The notes: generated by a model not told the origin, from the sequence alone. Counted from the stretch's first letter, positions 36,368 through 45,096 are shown. The stretch: DNA of 64,000 nucleotides from Chromohalobacter moromii (GCF_023091865.1 NZ_JAHXDI010000001.1:558001-622000), one strand, 5' to 3'. Numbers and translations are program-made.

Positions 36368-36976
36368 TCAGCGGTCCACCAGCACCGCGTCGAGCTCGAC
36401 CGGCACCTCGTCGTCGATCTGCTGATAGCCGAGCAGGCCGAGCACCGTGCGTGCGGTCTGGTTCTGCATGATGACCTGGCCATCCAGGGCCACCGCCTCG
36501 GTATTGCGAACGCGTATCTCGCCTTCGCTCTCACGCGTGAAACGCACCTTCAGCGGCTCCTGCTGCGAGGCATCGCCATCCTTCACGCTGAGCATCAGCG
36601 TCTCGGTACGGGACTCGCCGACGGGCAGGTTCTCGAGCACGCTCGGGTCCAGTTGCGTGACCACCGTGGTCAGCTCGGTATCCGACAGGCTCTCCATCCA
36701 CGGTGGCAGGTCGCCCAGCTGCTCCAGCACATCGGTTTGATTGAGCCGCACGGGCAGGCGCAGCGTGCCATCCTCGGCGATATGACCGGCCATGCGCTTC
36801 AATGCATGGCGATGCGCCACCGACTCGCCGGACGACGTGATCTCGGTGATCGTCGCCTCGACGCGTGACTTCTCCGGATCGAGCTGCCAATCCGCCTGCG
36901 CCACGCAAGGCAGCGCGACCACGCCCAACGCCGCCGCCCAAGCAACACGACGCGCTATTCGCTTCATCTGATACAT
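36368..36976 (-). CDS. YceI-family periplasmic protein
   Basis: This 202-residue protein has a signal peptide (cut near CVAQAD) and a YceI-like lipocalin-type domain (DWQLDPEKSRVEATI, LRLPVRLNQTDVLEQLGDLP, RTVLGLLGYQQIDDEVPVEL). YceI proteins bind polyisoprenoid or other amphiphilic ligands in the periplasm. The ATG at 36976 has GGAGGG 8 bp upstream and gives MYQMKR as the start; an ATG at 36967 is an alternative. The entD gene begins 3 bp after its stop, so the two are co-transcribed, which is an unusual pairing. Confidence 0.85.
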   Translation of the reverse strand: MYQMKRIARRVAWAAALGVVALPCVAQADWQLDPEKSRVEATITEITSSGESVAHRHALKRMAGHIAEDGTLRLPVRLNQTDVLEQLGDLPPWMESLSDTELTTVVTQLDPSVLENLPVGESRTETLMLSVKDGDASQQEPLKVRFTRESEGEIRVRNTEAVALDGQVIMQNQTARTVLGLLGYQQIDDEVPVELDAVLVDR

Positions 36977-37071
36977 CACCAAACCCTCCATGGGATGGAA
37001 TTACATTCCAGGAGCCAATCACCCCTAGTCTCGTTTATCGGCTTCCGCTATGATACTGCCCCGTTGCGATA

Positions 37072-37148
<77 letters not shown>

Positions 37149-37261
37149 CAAACTTTAATAGTCGACTGACGTACTGCCTGGCCTATAGCCTAGAATTGAC
37201 CGTAGCGAATACAGGCTAGCTTGGACACTTCTTGTATGTGCCCATTCAGGAGGGACGCGCA

Positions 37262-37852
37262 GTGACCCATAACGTTCGTAGAGCGACTTGTTGGATTGTT
37301 GCGGGGCCCAATGGAGCTGGCAAGACAACCTTTGCTCTTAACTATCTTCCCCACGTGGCCAATTGTACTCGCTTCATCAACGCAGACCTTATTGCTGCGG
37401 GTCTTTCCCCATTGGCTCCAGAACGTGAACTCCTTGCTGCTAGCCGTATTTTCCTTCAGGAAATTGAAGAAGCCATCGGTGAGGAAGAGGACTTCGCTTT
37501 TGAGACGACCCTGGCAGGGCGTGGCTACTCAAAGCTCGTGGAACGCTTGTTGGCTGAAGGATGGAGAGTTGAGCTCGTTTACCTGGCACTACCATCGCTA
37601 GACATGTCGAAGTTACGCGTTGCCGAACGAGTGTCCCACGGTGGCCATAATATCCCCCTGAAAGACATTCAGCGTCGATTTCCGCGTAGCCTGCATAATT
37701 TGCTGACGTTGTATGCACCTTTGGTTAGCCGCACGCGCTGCTTCATGAATAGCGGTGGGGCGCCGGAACCTGTATTTGAGCAGTGCGGTGAAGATCGGCA
37801 AGTTCTTAATGAAAGGCTGTTTAATGTTCTCACTCGGGAGGCGCGATCATGA
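37262..37852 (+). CDS. Zeta-toxin-like P-loop kinase
   Basis: This 196-residue P-loop protein has Walker A GPNGAGKT at residues 15-22, then [11 protein letters not shown] and [12 protein letters not shown], which match the zeta-toxin/UDP-sugar kinase family. The GTG at 37262 has AGGAGG exactly 8 bp upstream, better than the earlier GTG or TTG choices. Zeta toxins phosphorylate UDP-N-acetyl sugars and block wall synthesis, but many short chromosomal relatives are uncharacterised. The next gene overlaps by 4 bp and encodes a small hydrophilic protein that may be its partner. No epsilon-type antitoxin precedes it. Confidence 0.8.
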   Translation: MTHNVRRATCWIVAGPNGAGKTTFALNYLPHVANCTRFINADLIAAGLSPLAPERELLAASRIFLQEIEEAIGEEEDFAFETTLAGRGYSKLVERLLAEGWRVELVYLALPSLDMSKLRVAERVSHGGHNIPLKDIQRRFPRSLHNLLTLYAPLVSRTRCFMNSGGAPEPVFEQCGEDRQVLNERLFNVLTREARS

Positions 37853-38040
37853 CACAGCTCACACCTGATACTCAGGAAATGTTGGATAGCCTCCGTGCTG
37901 CTGTGTCGGAGACCTTGGAGCGCAAGCAGCGTTTGGGCCACTATGCTGTTATCTGGCAGGACGATAAGCCTATGTTAGTTGGCGAAGACGCTCCTGATCA
38001 GGTTGATCGACAATCACCTGGCGGCCAGGCACTGGACTGA
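37849..38040 (+). CDS. Small partner of the zeta-like kinase, function unknown
   Basis: This 63-residue acidic protein has its ATG overlapping the kinase stop as ATGA, so the two are translationally coupled. It has a predicted helix ([20 protein letters not shown]) followed by a short beta-like part ([17 protein letters not shown]). I do not recognise a named family. By position it is a candidate antitoxin or adaptor of the kinase, though an antitoxin gene more often precedes the toxin gene. Confidence 0.65.
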   Translation: MTQLTPDTQEMLDSLRAAVSETLERKQRLGHYAVIWQDDKPMLVGEDAPDQVDRQSPGGQALD

Positions 38041-38089
38041 CTTCTTTCCAAGTGTGCAGTTTCGCAGCGCGCCGGCATCTATTTGCGCG

Positions 38090-38284
38090 ACACTCAAAGG
38101 CTGCCACTAGCCACTCATCTCCCATCATAGAACATCAATCATGCCCTCTGTCGAGTAGGCGTATACAGGAACGCTTTGCGGCAGAGAGAAGTGTCGGGCT
38201 GGAGGTGCCAGCTAGGTCTGATAAGCCTCGCGCTCCGGCCCTCGACGCGTGATCGTCCTGGATACCAAAGACGAGTCGCGTTGA
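38090..38284 (+). pseudogene. Deleted second copy of the fitA-fitB toxin-antitoxin locus
   Basis: This stretch copies 41802-42190 with an internal deletion of about 210 bp. Its first 70 bp match the leader of the intact locus at 41802-41871. After the join at the GTATAC near 38161 it matches the antitoxin C-terminus (ERFAAERSVGLEVPARSDKP) to a stop at 38252. The PIN toxin copy starts in GTGA overlap at 38249 but ends after 11 codons (VIVLDTKDESR). The promoter, the ribbon-helix-helix half of FitA and nearly all of FitB are gone. Confidence 0.9.
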
Positions 38285-38369
38285 TTGAGGTGTATGTCGC
38301 TACGAAGACAGTGATCCATATATAAGTGCTTATCATGACTGCGAATTTCAACAACAAGTGTAATTCGTC

Positions 38370-40112
38370 ATGGTCTATACCGCTGCCATCCTCTTGAGCC
38401 TCGTCGGCTACTTCATTATCGGCAATCTGGCCGGCCGCCGGGTCAAGAATCTCGACGACTACCTGGTCGCCGGGCGTAACGCCCCCACGTTGATGATCCT
38501 CGGCACCTTGGTCGCCAGCTACCTGAGTACCAGTGCCTTTCTGGGCGAGACCGGTTTCGCCTACCAGGGGTATCCCTTCGTCATGCTGATCTTCGCCGCC
38601 ATCAGCACCTCGGGCTGTCTGCTCGGGGCGCTGGTGTTCGGCCGTTACCTGCGTCGCAGCGAGGCGCTGACGGTGCCTGAGTTCTTCGGCAAGCGCTTCG
38701 CTTCGAAACGCGTGCAGATGATCGCCGGGCTCACCACCGTATTCGGGTTGGGGGCTTACTTGCTGGGCGTGATGCAGGGGGCTGGCATCATGTTCGAGGA
38801 GCTCACCGGCTTGCCCTATTGGGCCGGGTTGGTACTGGTATGGCTCACCTACACCGGGTTCATTCTCTACTCCGGCTCCCAAGGCGTGGTGCTCACCGAC
38901 ACCGTGATGTTCGTGATTTTCTCCATCGCCGCGGTGGGCGGCTCGCTCTACATCATCAGCGATCTCGGCGGCTGGTCGGGGGTGATCGAGGGGCTGCTGG
39001 CGCAGTCCGACAAGCCCGGCATCGCGCTATGGCACGGCGTGATCGAGGGTGAGGGAGCGACCTTCTCATCACCCGGTGAAGCGCTCATCTGGGGGCTGAC
39101 GCTGGGGCTGGTATGGGCCACGGTGCTGGCGGCCAGCCCCTGGCAGGCGAGCCGCTATCTGATGGCGCGCAACGAGCACGTGGTGATGCGCTCGGCCATG
39201 CTCACCGCCGTGGTGCTGGCGGTCTTCTACGCGCTTATGATGATGACCGGCGCGGCGATCAACCTCTACGACCCGACGCTCGACGGCGAGCGTGCCATGG
39301 TGTGGGCGGCGCTCAACGTGCTGCCGAGCTGGCTCGGAATCATCATCCTCACCGGCGTGTTTGCCGCCGGACTCTCCTCGTGCTCGACCTTTCTGTCGAT
39401 CATCGGCTTCAGCCTCGCCCATGACATTCTTCCCGCTTCGCGCGGCGAGCGCGGCGCCATGCGGGCGAGCCGTATCGGCGTGCTGGTGGCCGGGTTGGCA
39501 GCACTGCTGCTGGCGCTCTTTCAGCCGCCGGCGGTGATGGCGGTGGTGTGGTTCGCCGCCACGCTGTTCGCCTCCTCCTGGGGGCCGGTGGCGCTGATGA
39601 GCATCTGGAGCCGTCGGATTACCGCCGCGGGTGCCGGCTGGGGCCTTGGGGTCGGCTTCGTCGGCAACCTGATCTTGTCGCTGATGGTGCAGGCGGAATG
39701 GGTCTCGCTGCCGGTATATCTTCACCCGGTGATACTGAGCACCCTGGTGGCGCTGGTGGCGATCGTGACCGCCTCCAAGTTGACCCATGTCAGCCAGGCA
39801 GAGAGTGAGTACCGCACCTTTCTGCATCGTAGTCCGGTGGAGAACGAGCGCAGCTGGGCGGCGGTCAGCCGACGGGTGGCCGGGGCGACCATGCTGGCCG
39901 GCGTCGCGGTGGGGGCCTTTCTATGGTGGCAGTACGCCGGCTCGCTGGCGGCGCTGGCCGGACGTTTCGGCGTGGCCGATAGCGCAGTGAACGGCGCCTA
40001 CCTGCTGGCGACGGGCTGCGGCGTCATGCTGGTGATCGCCGGTGCGGTGGGCTTCCGCCTGGTGAGCGCACGCAGCACGAAAGTCGGCAGCGCCCGCATG
40101 GCGAAGCCCTGA
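38370..40112 (+). CDS. Sodium:solute symporter (SSF family)
   Basis: This 580-residue inner-membrane protein has 13 to 14 hydrophobic segments. SSF hallmarks are visible: NLDDYLVAGRNAPTLMILGT near the start, the polar SYLSTSAFLGETGFAYQGYP and GVFAAGLSSCSTFLSIIGF in the region where these carriers place a Na+ site. The substrate may be a small organic acid, amino acid, sugar or choline-type compound and cannot be told. It stands alone between the broken fitAB copy and the antiporter gene. The ATG at 38370 has no strong ribosome site. Confidence 0.9.
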   Translation: MVYTAAILLSLVGYFIIGNLAGRRVKNLDDYLVAGRNAPTLMILGTLVASYLSTSAFLGETGFAYQGYPFVMLIFAAISTSGCLLGALVFGRYLRRSEALTVPEFFGKRFASKRVQMIAGLTTVFGLGAYLLGVMQGAGIMFEELTGLPYWAGLVLVWLTYTGFILYSGSQGVVLTDTVMFVIFSIAAVGGSLYIISDLGGWSGVIEGLLAQSDKPGIALWHGVIEGEGATFSSPGEALIWGLTLGLVWATVLAASPWQASRYLMARNEHVVMRSAMLTAVVLAVFYALMMMTGAAINLYDPTLDGERAMVWAALNVLPSWLGIIILTGVFAAGLSSCSTFLSIIGFSLAHDILPASRGERGAMRASRIGVLVAGLAALLLALFQPPAVMAVVWFAATLFASSWGPVALMSIWSRRITAAGAGWGLGVGFVGNLILSLMVQAEWVSLPVYLHPVILSTLVALVAIVTASKLTHVSQAESEYRTFLHRSPVENERSWAAVSRRVAGATMLAGVAVGAFLWWQYAGSLAALAGRFGVADSAVNGAYLLATGCGVMLVIAGAVGFRLVSARSTKVGSARMAKP

Positions 40113-40427
40113 GCGAGACTCCCGGGCCGGTGGTCGAGCGCATCACGCAAGAAACGCAAGAGAGCATTCAAGTGTCTGGTTGGCGTGTGATGGACGTCAC
40201 GGACCCTAACGAGATGCGTGAGTCTCCCTGCATGATACGGAGCCGCAAGCCATCGAGGCTGCTCGTAATTACGAACGCGAGACCTCTAACGAGCCGGGGT
40301 CGCAGCCGGGCGATACTCAGGACTATGAAGGTTCCGAAACTCCCCGCGGCTAACATGAGGCCTGATCGCTAGCCTCACAGGCTAGCGGAGCCGCTGAAAT
40401 TAGGCCTGCGGGTACTCGTGGCGAACC
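40113..40427. other. Intergenic space with a coding-like remnant and a hairpin
   Basis: No intact gene is seen here. A stop-bounded stretch ending at about 40348 reads like the hydrophilic tail of a protein (AIEAARNYERETSNEPGSQP onward) but has no start codon, so it may be a remnant of a lost gene. A 9-bp hairpin, CGCTAGCCT/AGGCTAGCG, at 40367-40387 lies between the convergent symporter and antiporter genes and may terminate transcription. Confidence 0.4.
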
Positions 40428-41660
40428 TCAGCCGCTCTGCTCCTCCGCTTTACGTCGATCCAACCACCCCATCACTGGGGCTGAAACCATGCCGTAGGCG
40501 AAGACGGAGACCAGCACAACGAAGCTAGTCGTGGTCCAGACAATGTCGGCCTGTCGGAAGTCCTGCATACTCGCTGCGTAGGCAAGATAATAAAAGGAGC
40601 CAACGCCACGAATCCCGAACAGGCTGACGACGGTCCGCTCGCATCGAAGCATTGGGCTACCCGCTAGGCTGAGCATGCCCGCCAAGGGCCGGATGCAGAA
40701 CAGGATGATGACCGTGGCGAGGGCGATTTTCCAGGTCAAACCCTCTAGCGCAGAGCCGGCCAGCGCCCCTCCGAACAGTACAAGTAAAACCATCATCAGT
40801 AGATGCTCGGTCTGTTCGGTAAAATCATGCAGGCGAGTGTTGTATACATGGTCACCGTCGCGCCGACGGAGCACTAGCGCCGCCACAAAGACCGCAATAA
40901 ATCCATAACCATGAATGAATTCCGCGCTGGCGTAGGCCACAAAAGTAATACCGAGGGTGGCGAACCCTTGCCCCGTCCGGGCAATAATCTTGCTCCCGAC
41001 ACGGTATACGATATTGCCAAGTAACCGTCCTATGCACCATCCAGCTACGAAACCGGCGATACTTCGCCAAACCACATCGACAGCCAGCCATTCCCAGGTC
41101 CAGGCTCCCAGGGAACCACCGTGGGCAGCCAAGCCTATTGCTAGGAAAGTGAAAGGGAATCCCACGCCATCGTTAAGGCCCGCTTCGGTAGTCAGATTAA
41201 ACCTTACCCCATCCTCCGGCCCTTCCATGGGAGGGCCCACACGTACGTCAGAGGCCAGTACCGGATCTGTGGGTGCGAGAACAGCGCCGAGGAGCGCTGC
41301 TGTCTCCCAGGGGAGGCCAAGGAAATAGGCCGCTAGCCCCGCGACCGCCGCTACCGAGACAGGCATCGCGATGCCGAGTAGCCGCGCTGTGTCTATCCAT
41401 TTTCGCCATTTGAGCCTTTTATCGATACTCAGTCCCGCTCCTGTGAGAGAAACGATGATGGTCAGCTCCACCAGCAGGGAAAGGGTGTTGGGGTAATCGC
41501 GTGGATTAAGCTCAATCCCGGCTACCGTGAATATGGCGTAACCAATCATTACGCAGATGATCGGCAAGGTCAGGGGTAGGTTGCGGATGAAAACCGGAAA
41601 CCAGGCCACCAGTAAAATCAGCAGCCCGAAACCACCAAGAAAATAGATATGCGCTTCCAT
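40428..41660 (-). CDS. Cation:proton antiporter (CPA family)
   Basis: This 410-residue inner-membrane protein has about twelve hydrophobic segments and CPA1-type features: LTGAGLSIDKRLKWRKW, the ion-site-like GAVLAPTDPVLASDV and FNLTTEAGLNDGVGFPFTF. These match NhaP-like Na+(K+)/H+ antiporters. The ATG at 41660 has GGGAGAG upstream; the 11 extra codons to 41693 are unlikely. It would help sodium and pH balance, in line with a halophilic host. The gene is less GC-rich than its neighbours in places, which with the flanking fitAB copies hints at acquisition. Confidence 0.9.
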   Translation of the reverse strand: MEAHIYFLGGFGLLILLVAWFPVFIRNLPLTLPIICVMIGYAIFTVAGIELNPRDYPNTLSLLVELTIIVSLTGAGLSIDKRLKWRKWIDTARLLGIAMPVSVAAVAGLAAYFLGLPWETAALLGAVLAPTDPVLASDVRVGPPMEGPEDGVRFNLTTEAGLNDGVGFPFTFLAIGLAAHGGSLGAWTWEWLAVDVVWRSIAGFVAGWCIGRLLGNIVYRVGSKIIARTGQGFATLGITFVAYASAEFIHGYGFIAVFVAALVLRRRDGDHVYNTRLHDFTEQTEHLLMMVLLVLFGGALAGSALEGLTWKIALATVIILFCIRPLAGMLSLAGSPMLRCERTVVSLFGIRGVGSFYYLAYAASMQDFRQADIVWTTTSFVVLVSVFAYGMVSAPVMGWLDRRKAEEQSG

Positions 41661-41801
41661 TCGAATAACTCTCCCATAGTGCAGCTGCGGCACAGTGCCA
41701 GCAGGCGCAGAGCGTGTTCCATGCTACTGACGCTAGGGTAGTTGAACGTCGAGGAATGATTTTTGCCCCAGATTGCGAAACGTAGACGCCGATAGCGCGA
41801 T

Positions 41802-41871
41802 GCTCAAAGGGCTGTCACTAGCCACTCATCTCCCGCCATAGAACATCAATCATGCCCTCTGTCGAGCAGGC
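41802..41871 (+). repeat. Leader repeat shared with the broken fitAB copy
   Basis: About 70 bp, ending in TCGAGCAGGCG, are nearly identical to 38090-38161 in direct orientation. This is the upstream part of the duplicated fitAB locus. The copies lie about 3.7 kb apart and bracket the symporter and antiporter genes. Confidence 0.88.
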
Positions 41872-41929
41872 GCTTTTGACAGTTTTCTGCTAGCATTGAT
41901 TGCATTGAGATCGCATAGGAGAGGCTGGT

Positions 41930-42172
41930 ATGGCATCGATCACGATTCGCAATCTGGATGAGCAGATAAAGGCTCAGCTTCGTATGGAAGCGGCCAAGCA
42001 TGGCCACTCCATGGAAGAGGAGGTGCGTATTATTCTTCGCGGCGCCTTGAGCCAGCCTCAAAAAGGGGGATTAGGCAGCCGTATACGAGAGCGCTTTGCG
42101 GCAGCGGGAGGTGTTGAGCTGGAGGTGCCAGCCAGGTCTGACAAGCCTCGCGCTCCGGACCTCGACGTATGA
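41930..42172 (+). CDS. fitA: FitA/VapB-type antitoxin
   Basis: This 80-residue ribbon-helix-helix antitoxin shows ASITIRNLDEQIKAQLRMEA with AKHGHSMEEEVRIILRGAL (DNA-binding half, residues 2-42). A C-terminal tail, LGSRIRERFAAAGGVELEVP, would wrap around the toxin. It should neutralise the PIN toxin encoded next and repress their shared promoter. The toxin gene overlaps its stop by 4 bp. Confidence 0.93.
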   Translation: MASITIRNLDEQIKAQLRMEAAKHGHSMEEEVRIILRGALSQPQKGGLGSRIRERFAAAGGVELEVPARSDKPRAPDLDV

Positions 42173-42606
42173 TCGTCCTGGATACCAATGTGCTATCCGA
42201 GCTTATGCGGCCCGAACCAGACGCATGCGTTGTCGACTGGTTGGATAGCCAGGACGCGAGCGCCGTGACTATTACCGCTATTACCGTGGCGGAAATTCTC
42301 TATGGCATCGAGCGCATGCCCAGCGGCAAGCGCCAACGCCGTTTCGCCGCCATGGCAGCAGCGATGTTCGAGGAAGATTTTGCAGGCCGCATTCTGCCGT
42401 TCGATGAGGTCGTGGCGGTGCACCACGCAGAACAAGTAGCAATCAGTGAGCGTGCAGGCAGGGTAGTGCATACCGCTGACGCTCAACTCGCCGCGATCTG
42501 TCGACAGCATCACGCGACGCTGGCGACACGCAATGTGAAGGACTTCGAGTCGCTTGGCATCGACATACTCAACCCGTGGGAGCGTCGCTCAGCGCCAAGA
42601 TCTTAA
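42169..42606 (+). CDS. fitB: FitB/VapC-type PIN-domain toxin
   Basis: This 145-residue PIN-domain ribonuclease has the acidic residues of the active site: IVLDTNVLSELMRPE at the start, the Glu in TVAEILYGIERMP, and the late Asp pair in HTADAQLAA and LATRNVKDF. Such toxins cleave RNA when freed from the antitoxin. It ends about 30 bp from the converging nuclease-like gene. All motifs are intact, unlike the truncated copy at 38.25 kb. Confidence 0.93.
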   Translation: MIVLDTNVLSELMRPEPDACVVDWLDSQDASAVTITAITVAEILYGIERMPSGKRQRRFAAMAAAMFEEDFAGRILPFDEVVAVHHAEQVAISERAGRVVHTADAQLAAICRQHHATLATRNVKDFESLGIDILNPWERRSAPRS

Positions 42607-42634
42607 ACGCCGGGGCACTCCCGCGTTATTGGCT

Positions 42635-43783
42635 TCAGGCTTCAGTCAACAAGGTTGCCTTGCGCCGGACTTCATCGGTCAGCGTCTTCAGGGCGTCATC
42701 GTGCTGCAGCAGCTTGAGCGCGTCACAAACGGCGCGGCGAATAGCGTCGCGTTGTTCTTCCATGGTGGTCGTCCCGCGCAGCACGTCGAGCAGGGGCGTC
42801 TCCAGGTATAGAGGGTGATAGCGATTGGCCGGGCGTTCCTCGAGGTGATCGTAGAAGCTCCAGCCTTTGCCTGGCGTCAGCTCTTTAAGCTGGTTCACGA
42901 GCTTCTGATAGCTCGGCAGTTGCGGGTAGATGTCGTGCAGCTTGACCGAGAAGTCGAGAATGACGTTCAGCATCACCCGGTCGGTCTGCCGGTTCTGCAC
43001 CAGGTGGTCGCGCCCGTCGAGAATCACCCCGACGAACAGCCCCGGCATCCAATGAAGGGGCCCGTCGGCGGGGATCAGCTCGAACCCCAGCCGGCCCCAG
43101 CGCGTCTTGGGGCTGCGTCCTTCATAGCGCTCCGCGAGCGGCCATTTCTCGTACGCCAGCGGCGTCAGCGTATCCGCCAGTTGCTCCGGCAAACGCCACG
43201 CTACCGGATAGAACGCCACCGCCTGATGGCTGATCGGCGCCGCCGGATGCAGCCCCTCGTGCCGTAGCAGGGCCAGGAAGCTGGCGATATGAAAGTGCTC
43301 CGCCGGGTCGCTCAGCGTTTCGTGGCGTGCCTCGAGTAGTTTGTACACGTCCTCCCAGCACAGGCAGCCGTGCGCTTCCGGCCGATGCTGACCGGTATTG
43401 GCGGAGACCACGATCACCCGCGCGGACTTGCCGGGAAACTCCGACGCCGCCAGCTCGCGATACTTGTTCACCTGCTCGGCCAAGAGCGGCGCATGCACCT
43501 TGTGCTCGAAAAGTAGGGCGCCGCCCGGCCACTGGGCGAGCATGTCGAGCCGCGCACCCGGATAGGGCGCTTGTGTCTCCCAGGTGATGTCCTGATCGGT
43601 ATCAGGCAGCTCAAGGCGATCTGCCTCCGGCACATGGGTCATGACGGTGTCGAGAAAGGCATCGGCCACCTCGCGGGAATTCCGCAGCAGCCAGGCGAAA
43701 ATCTCGGTGAGGTAATCCTCGAGGCTATCGCGGCCTTCTCGGGGGCGATAGCGGCGGAGGCTGACCAGCAGGGAGTCGTCCAT
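42635..43783 (-). CDS. PD-(D/E)XK nuclease-superfamily protein
   Basis: This 382-residue protein has a conserved acidic helix (SLEDYLTEIFAWLLRNS, residues 20-36) followed by the nuclease-type core ARLDMLAQ with Asp80 and LLFEHKVHA with Glu93 and Lys95, the D-(E)xK arrangement. It resembles the PDDEXK_4 group, members of which occur in mobile and defence regions. The role of the C-terminal 200 residues is unknown. The ATG at 43783 was preferred to 43819 because AGGA lies upstream. It stands alone next to fitAB. Nuclease activity is inferred from motifs only. Confidence 0.75.
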   Translation of the reverse strand: MDDSLLVSLRRYRPREGRDSLEDYLTEIFAWLLRNSREVADAFLDTVMTHVPEADRLELPDTDQDITWETQAPYPGARLDMLAQWPGGALLFEHKVHAPLLAEQVNKYRELAASEFPGKSARVIVVSANTGQHRPEAHGCLCWEDVYKLLEARHETLSDPAEHFHIASFLALLRHEGLHPAAPISHQAVAFYPVAWRLPEQLADTLTPLAYEKWPLAERYEGRSPKTRWGRLGFELIPADGPLHWMPGLFVGVILDGRDHLVQNRQTDRVMLNVILDFSVKLHDIYPQLPSYQKLVNQLKELTPGKGWSFYDHLEERPANRYHPLYLETPLLDVLRGTTTMEEQRDAIRRAVCDALKLLQHDDALKTLTDEVRRKATLLTEA

Positions 43784-44016
43784 CGATGCAGTCCTGGCAG
43801 TAAAGGGAAGGGGCGCCATGTGTCACGGCGCGCAAGGCGCGTAAAGGTACCTCGGAAAGGGCGCGATCCCAAGCCCGGTGGTCATTGTGAAGGACCATTG
43901 CGAAGGGGCCATCGCTCTCTCCTGACCTGCACGCCTCGACCTCCCTATTCATCGCCAGTACAAGCGCCAGACGTTTGGATTTAGACAAAAGTCTTTCTAG
44001 GCGCTCTCCAAAGTGA

Positions 44017-44026
44017 ATACTAGTAT
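44017..44026. promoter_or_regulatory. Candidate operator upstream of the second TRAP locus
   Basis: A perfect 10-bp palindrome, ATACTAGTAT, lies 66 bp before the TRAP binding-protein gene, in the roughly 300-bp space after the nuclease-like gene. It could be a GntR/FCD-type site, but short palindromes are common. Confidence 0.3.
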
Positions 44027-44091
44027 ATCAGTTGGCTCCATAGAGAGCCTTCGATGCCAGCGCCTGTATCAGCTAACGGGGAGCACAACAA

Positions 44092-45096
44092 ATGACACAC
44101 TCACTCTCAGCCATCATAGGCCGCACTCTGGTTGGTTCCGCATTGCTGGGAACGACCATGTTTGCCGGACATGTCTACGCACAAAGCACGGCGACCATCA
44201 AGGTCGCGAGTTACTTCGCGGAAGATCATCCGCAAAACGTGGCTATCCGCGAAAAATTCAAACCGTATGTCGAAAGCCATTCCGACATGCAGGTGAAGAT
44301 CTACCCCAACAGCTCGCTCGGTGACGAGCGGCAATACACCAATGGCGTCAGAACCGGCAGCATCGAAATGGCGATTGCCGGAATGGGGCTGCAGACCGCC
44401 AAGCCGCAAATCGGGTTTCCCGAGTGGCCCTTCCTGTTCGAAGACTATGATCAAGCGCAGTCGATGCTGAATGGTCCTGTCGGCGAGAAAATCGATCCCT
44501 ATTTCCGTGAGCTGGGTGTAGAGCCCCTGGCGTGGACGGCGAATGGGTTCCGGGTTTTCTCGAGCAAGGAAAAAATCGACAGCATGGACGACTTCGATGG
44601 CTTCAAGCTGAGAATGCCCAACCTGGAACTGTACGTGGACGTGGGGCAGGCGTTAGGCGCCAATGTGCAGACCATGGGCATGTCCGAAGTCTACCCGGCG
44701 CTCGAGCAGGGAGTGATCGACGGGCAGGATAACCCTCTCGCCACGCTTTATCGCTCAGGGTGGTACGAGGTACAGAACAATGTGCTGGAAAGTCGGCATA
44801 TGTTCAGCCCCAACGTGTACCTGATGAACCAACAGTTTTACGACAATCTGAGCGATTCAGAGAAAGACGTCATCCAGGAAGCTTCTCGCCAATCCATGGA
44901 GATGGAATGGAATTTGATGCGTGAATCCGCTTCCGAGATCAAGAAGGATCTCGAGAAGGCTGGCCTGGAAGTGACGGAGCCGAGCCAAGAACTTCACGAT
45001 GAAATGGTGAAGGCCGTTCAGCCGATCTATGACGACTTTTACAGTCAGTATGATTGGGCTGAAGACATGGTCAACATGGTACGTGAAGGCTCCTGA
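44092..45096 (+). CDS. dctP: TRAP transporter substrate-binding protein (DctP family)
   Basis: This 334-residue periplasmic protein has a signal peptide (cut near GHVYAQ). DctP features are TIKVASYFAEDHPQNVAIRE, KIYPNSSLGDERQYTNGVRT, the conserved-Arg segment FKLRMPNLELYVDVGQALGA and PALEQGVIDGQDNPLATLYR. The ligand is likely a carboxylic acid. Since an FMN-dependent 2-hydroxy-acid dehydrogenase is encoded in the same operon, a lactate- or mandelate-like 2-hydroxy acid is the best guess. It is distinct in sequence from the dctP at 8.3 kb. Confidence 0.93.
   Translation: MTHSLSAIIGRTLVGSALLGTTMFAGHVYAQSTATIKVASYFAEDHPQNVAIREKFKPYVESHSDMQVKIYPNSSLGDERQYTNGVRTGSIEMAIAGMGLQTAKPQIGFPEWPFLFEDYDQAQSMLNGPVGEKIDPYFRELGVEPLAWTANGFRVFSSKEKIDSMDDFDGFKLRMPNLELYVDVGQALGANVQTMGMSEVYPALEQGVIDGQDNPLATLYRSGWYEVQNNVLESRHMFSPNVYLMNQQFYDNLSDSEKDVIQEASRQSMEMEWNLMRESASEIKKDLEKAGLEVTEPSQELHDEMVKAVQPIYDDFYSQYDWAEDMVNMVREGS

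Noticed and set aside
43725-43988. Possible small gene of 87 codons upstream of the PD-(D/E)XK gene
   Set aside because: It overlaps the start of the nuclease-like gene in another frame, has a Pro/Arg-rich tail typical of out-of-frame reading, and I see no family or good ribosome site.
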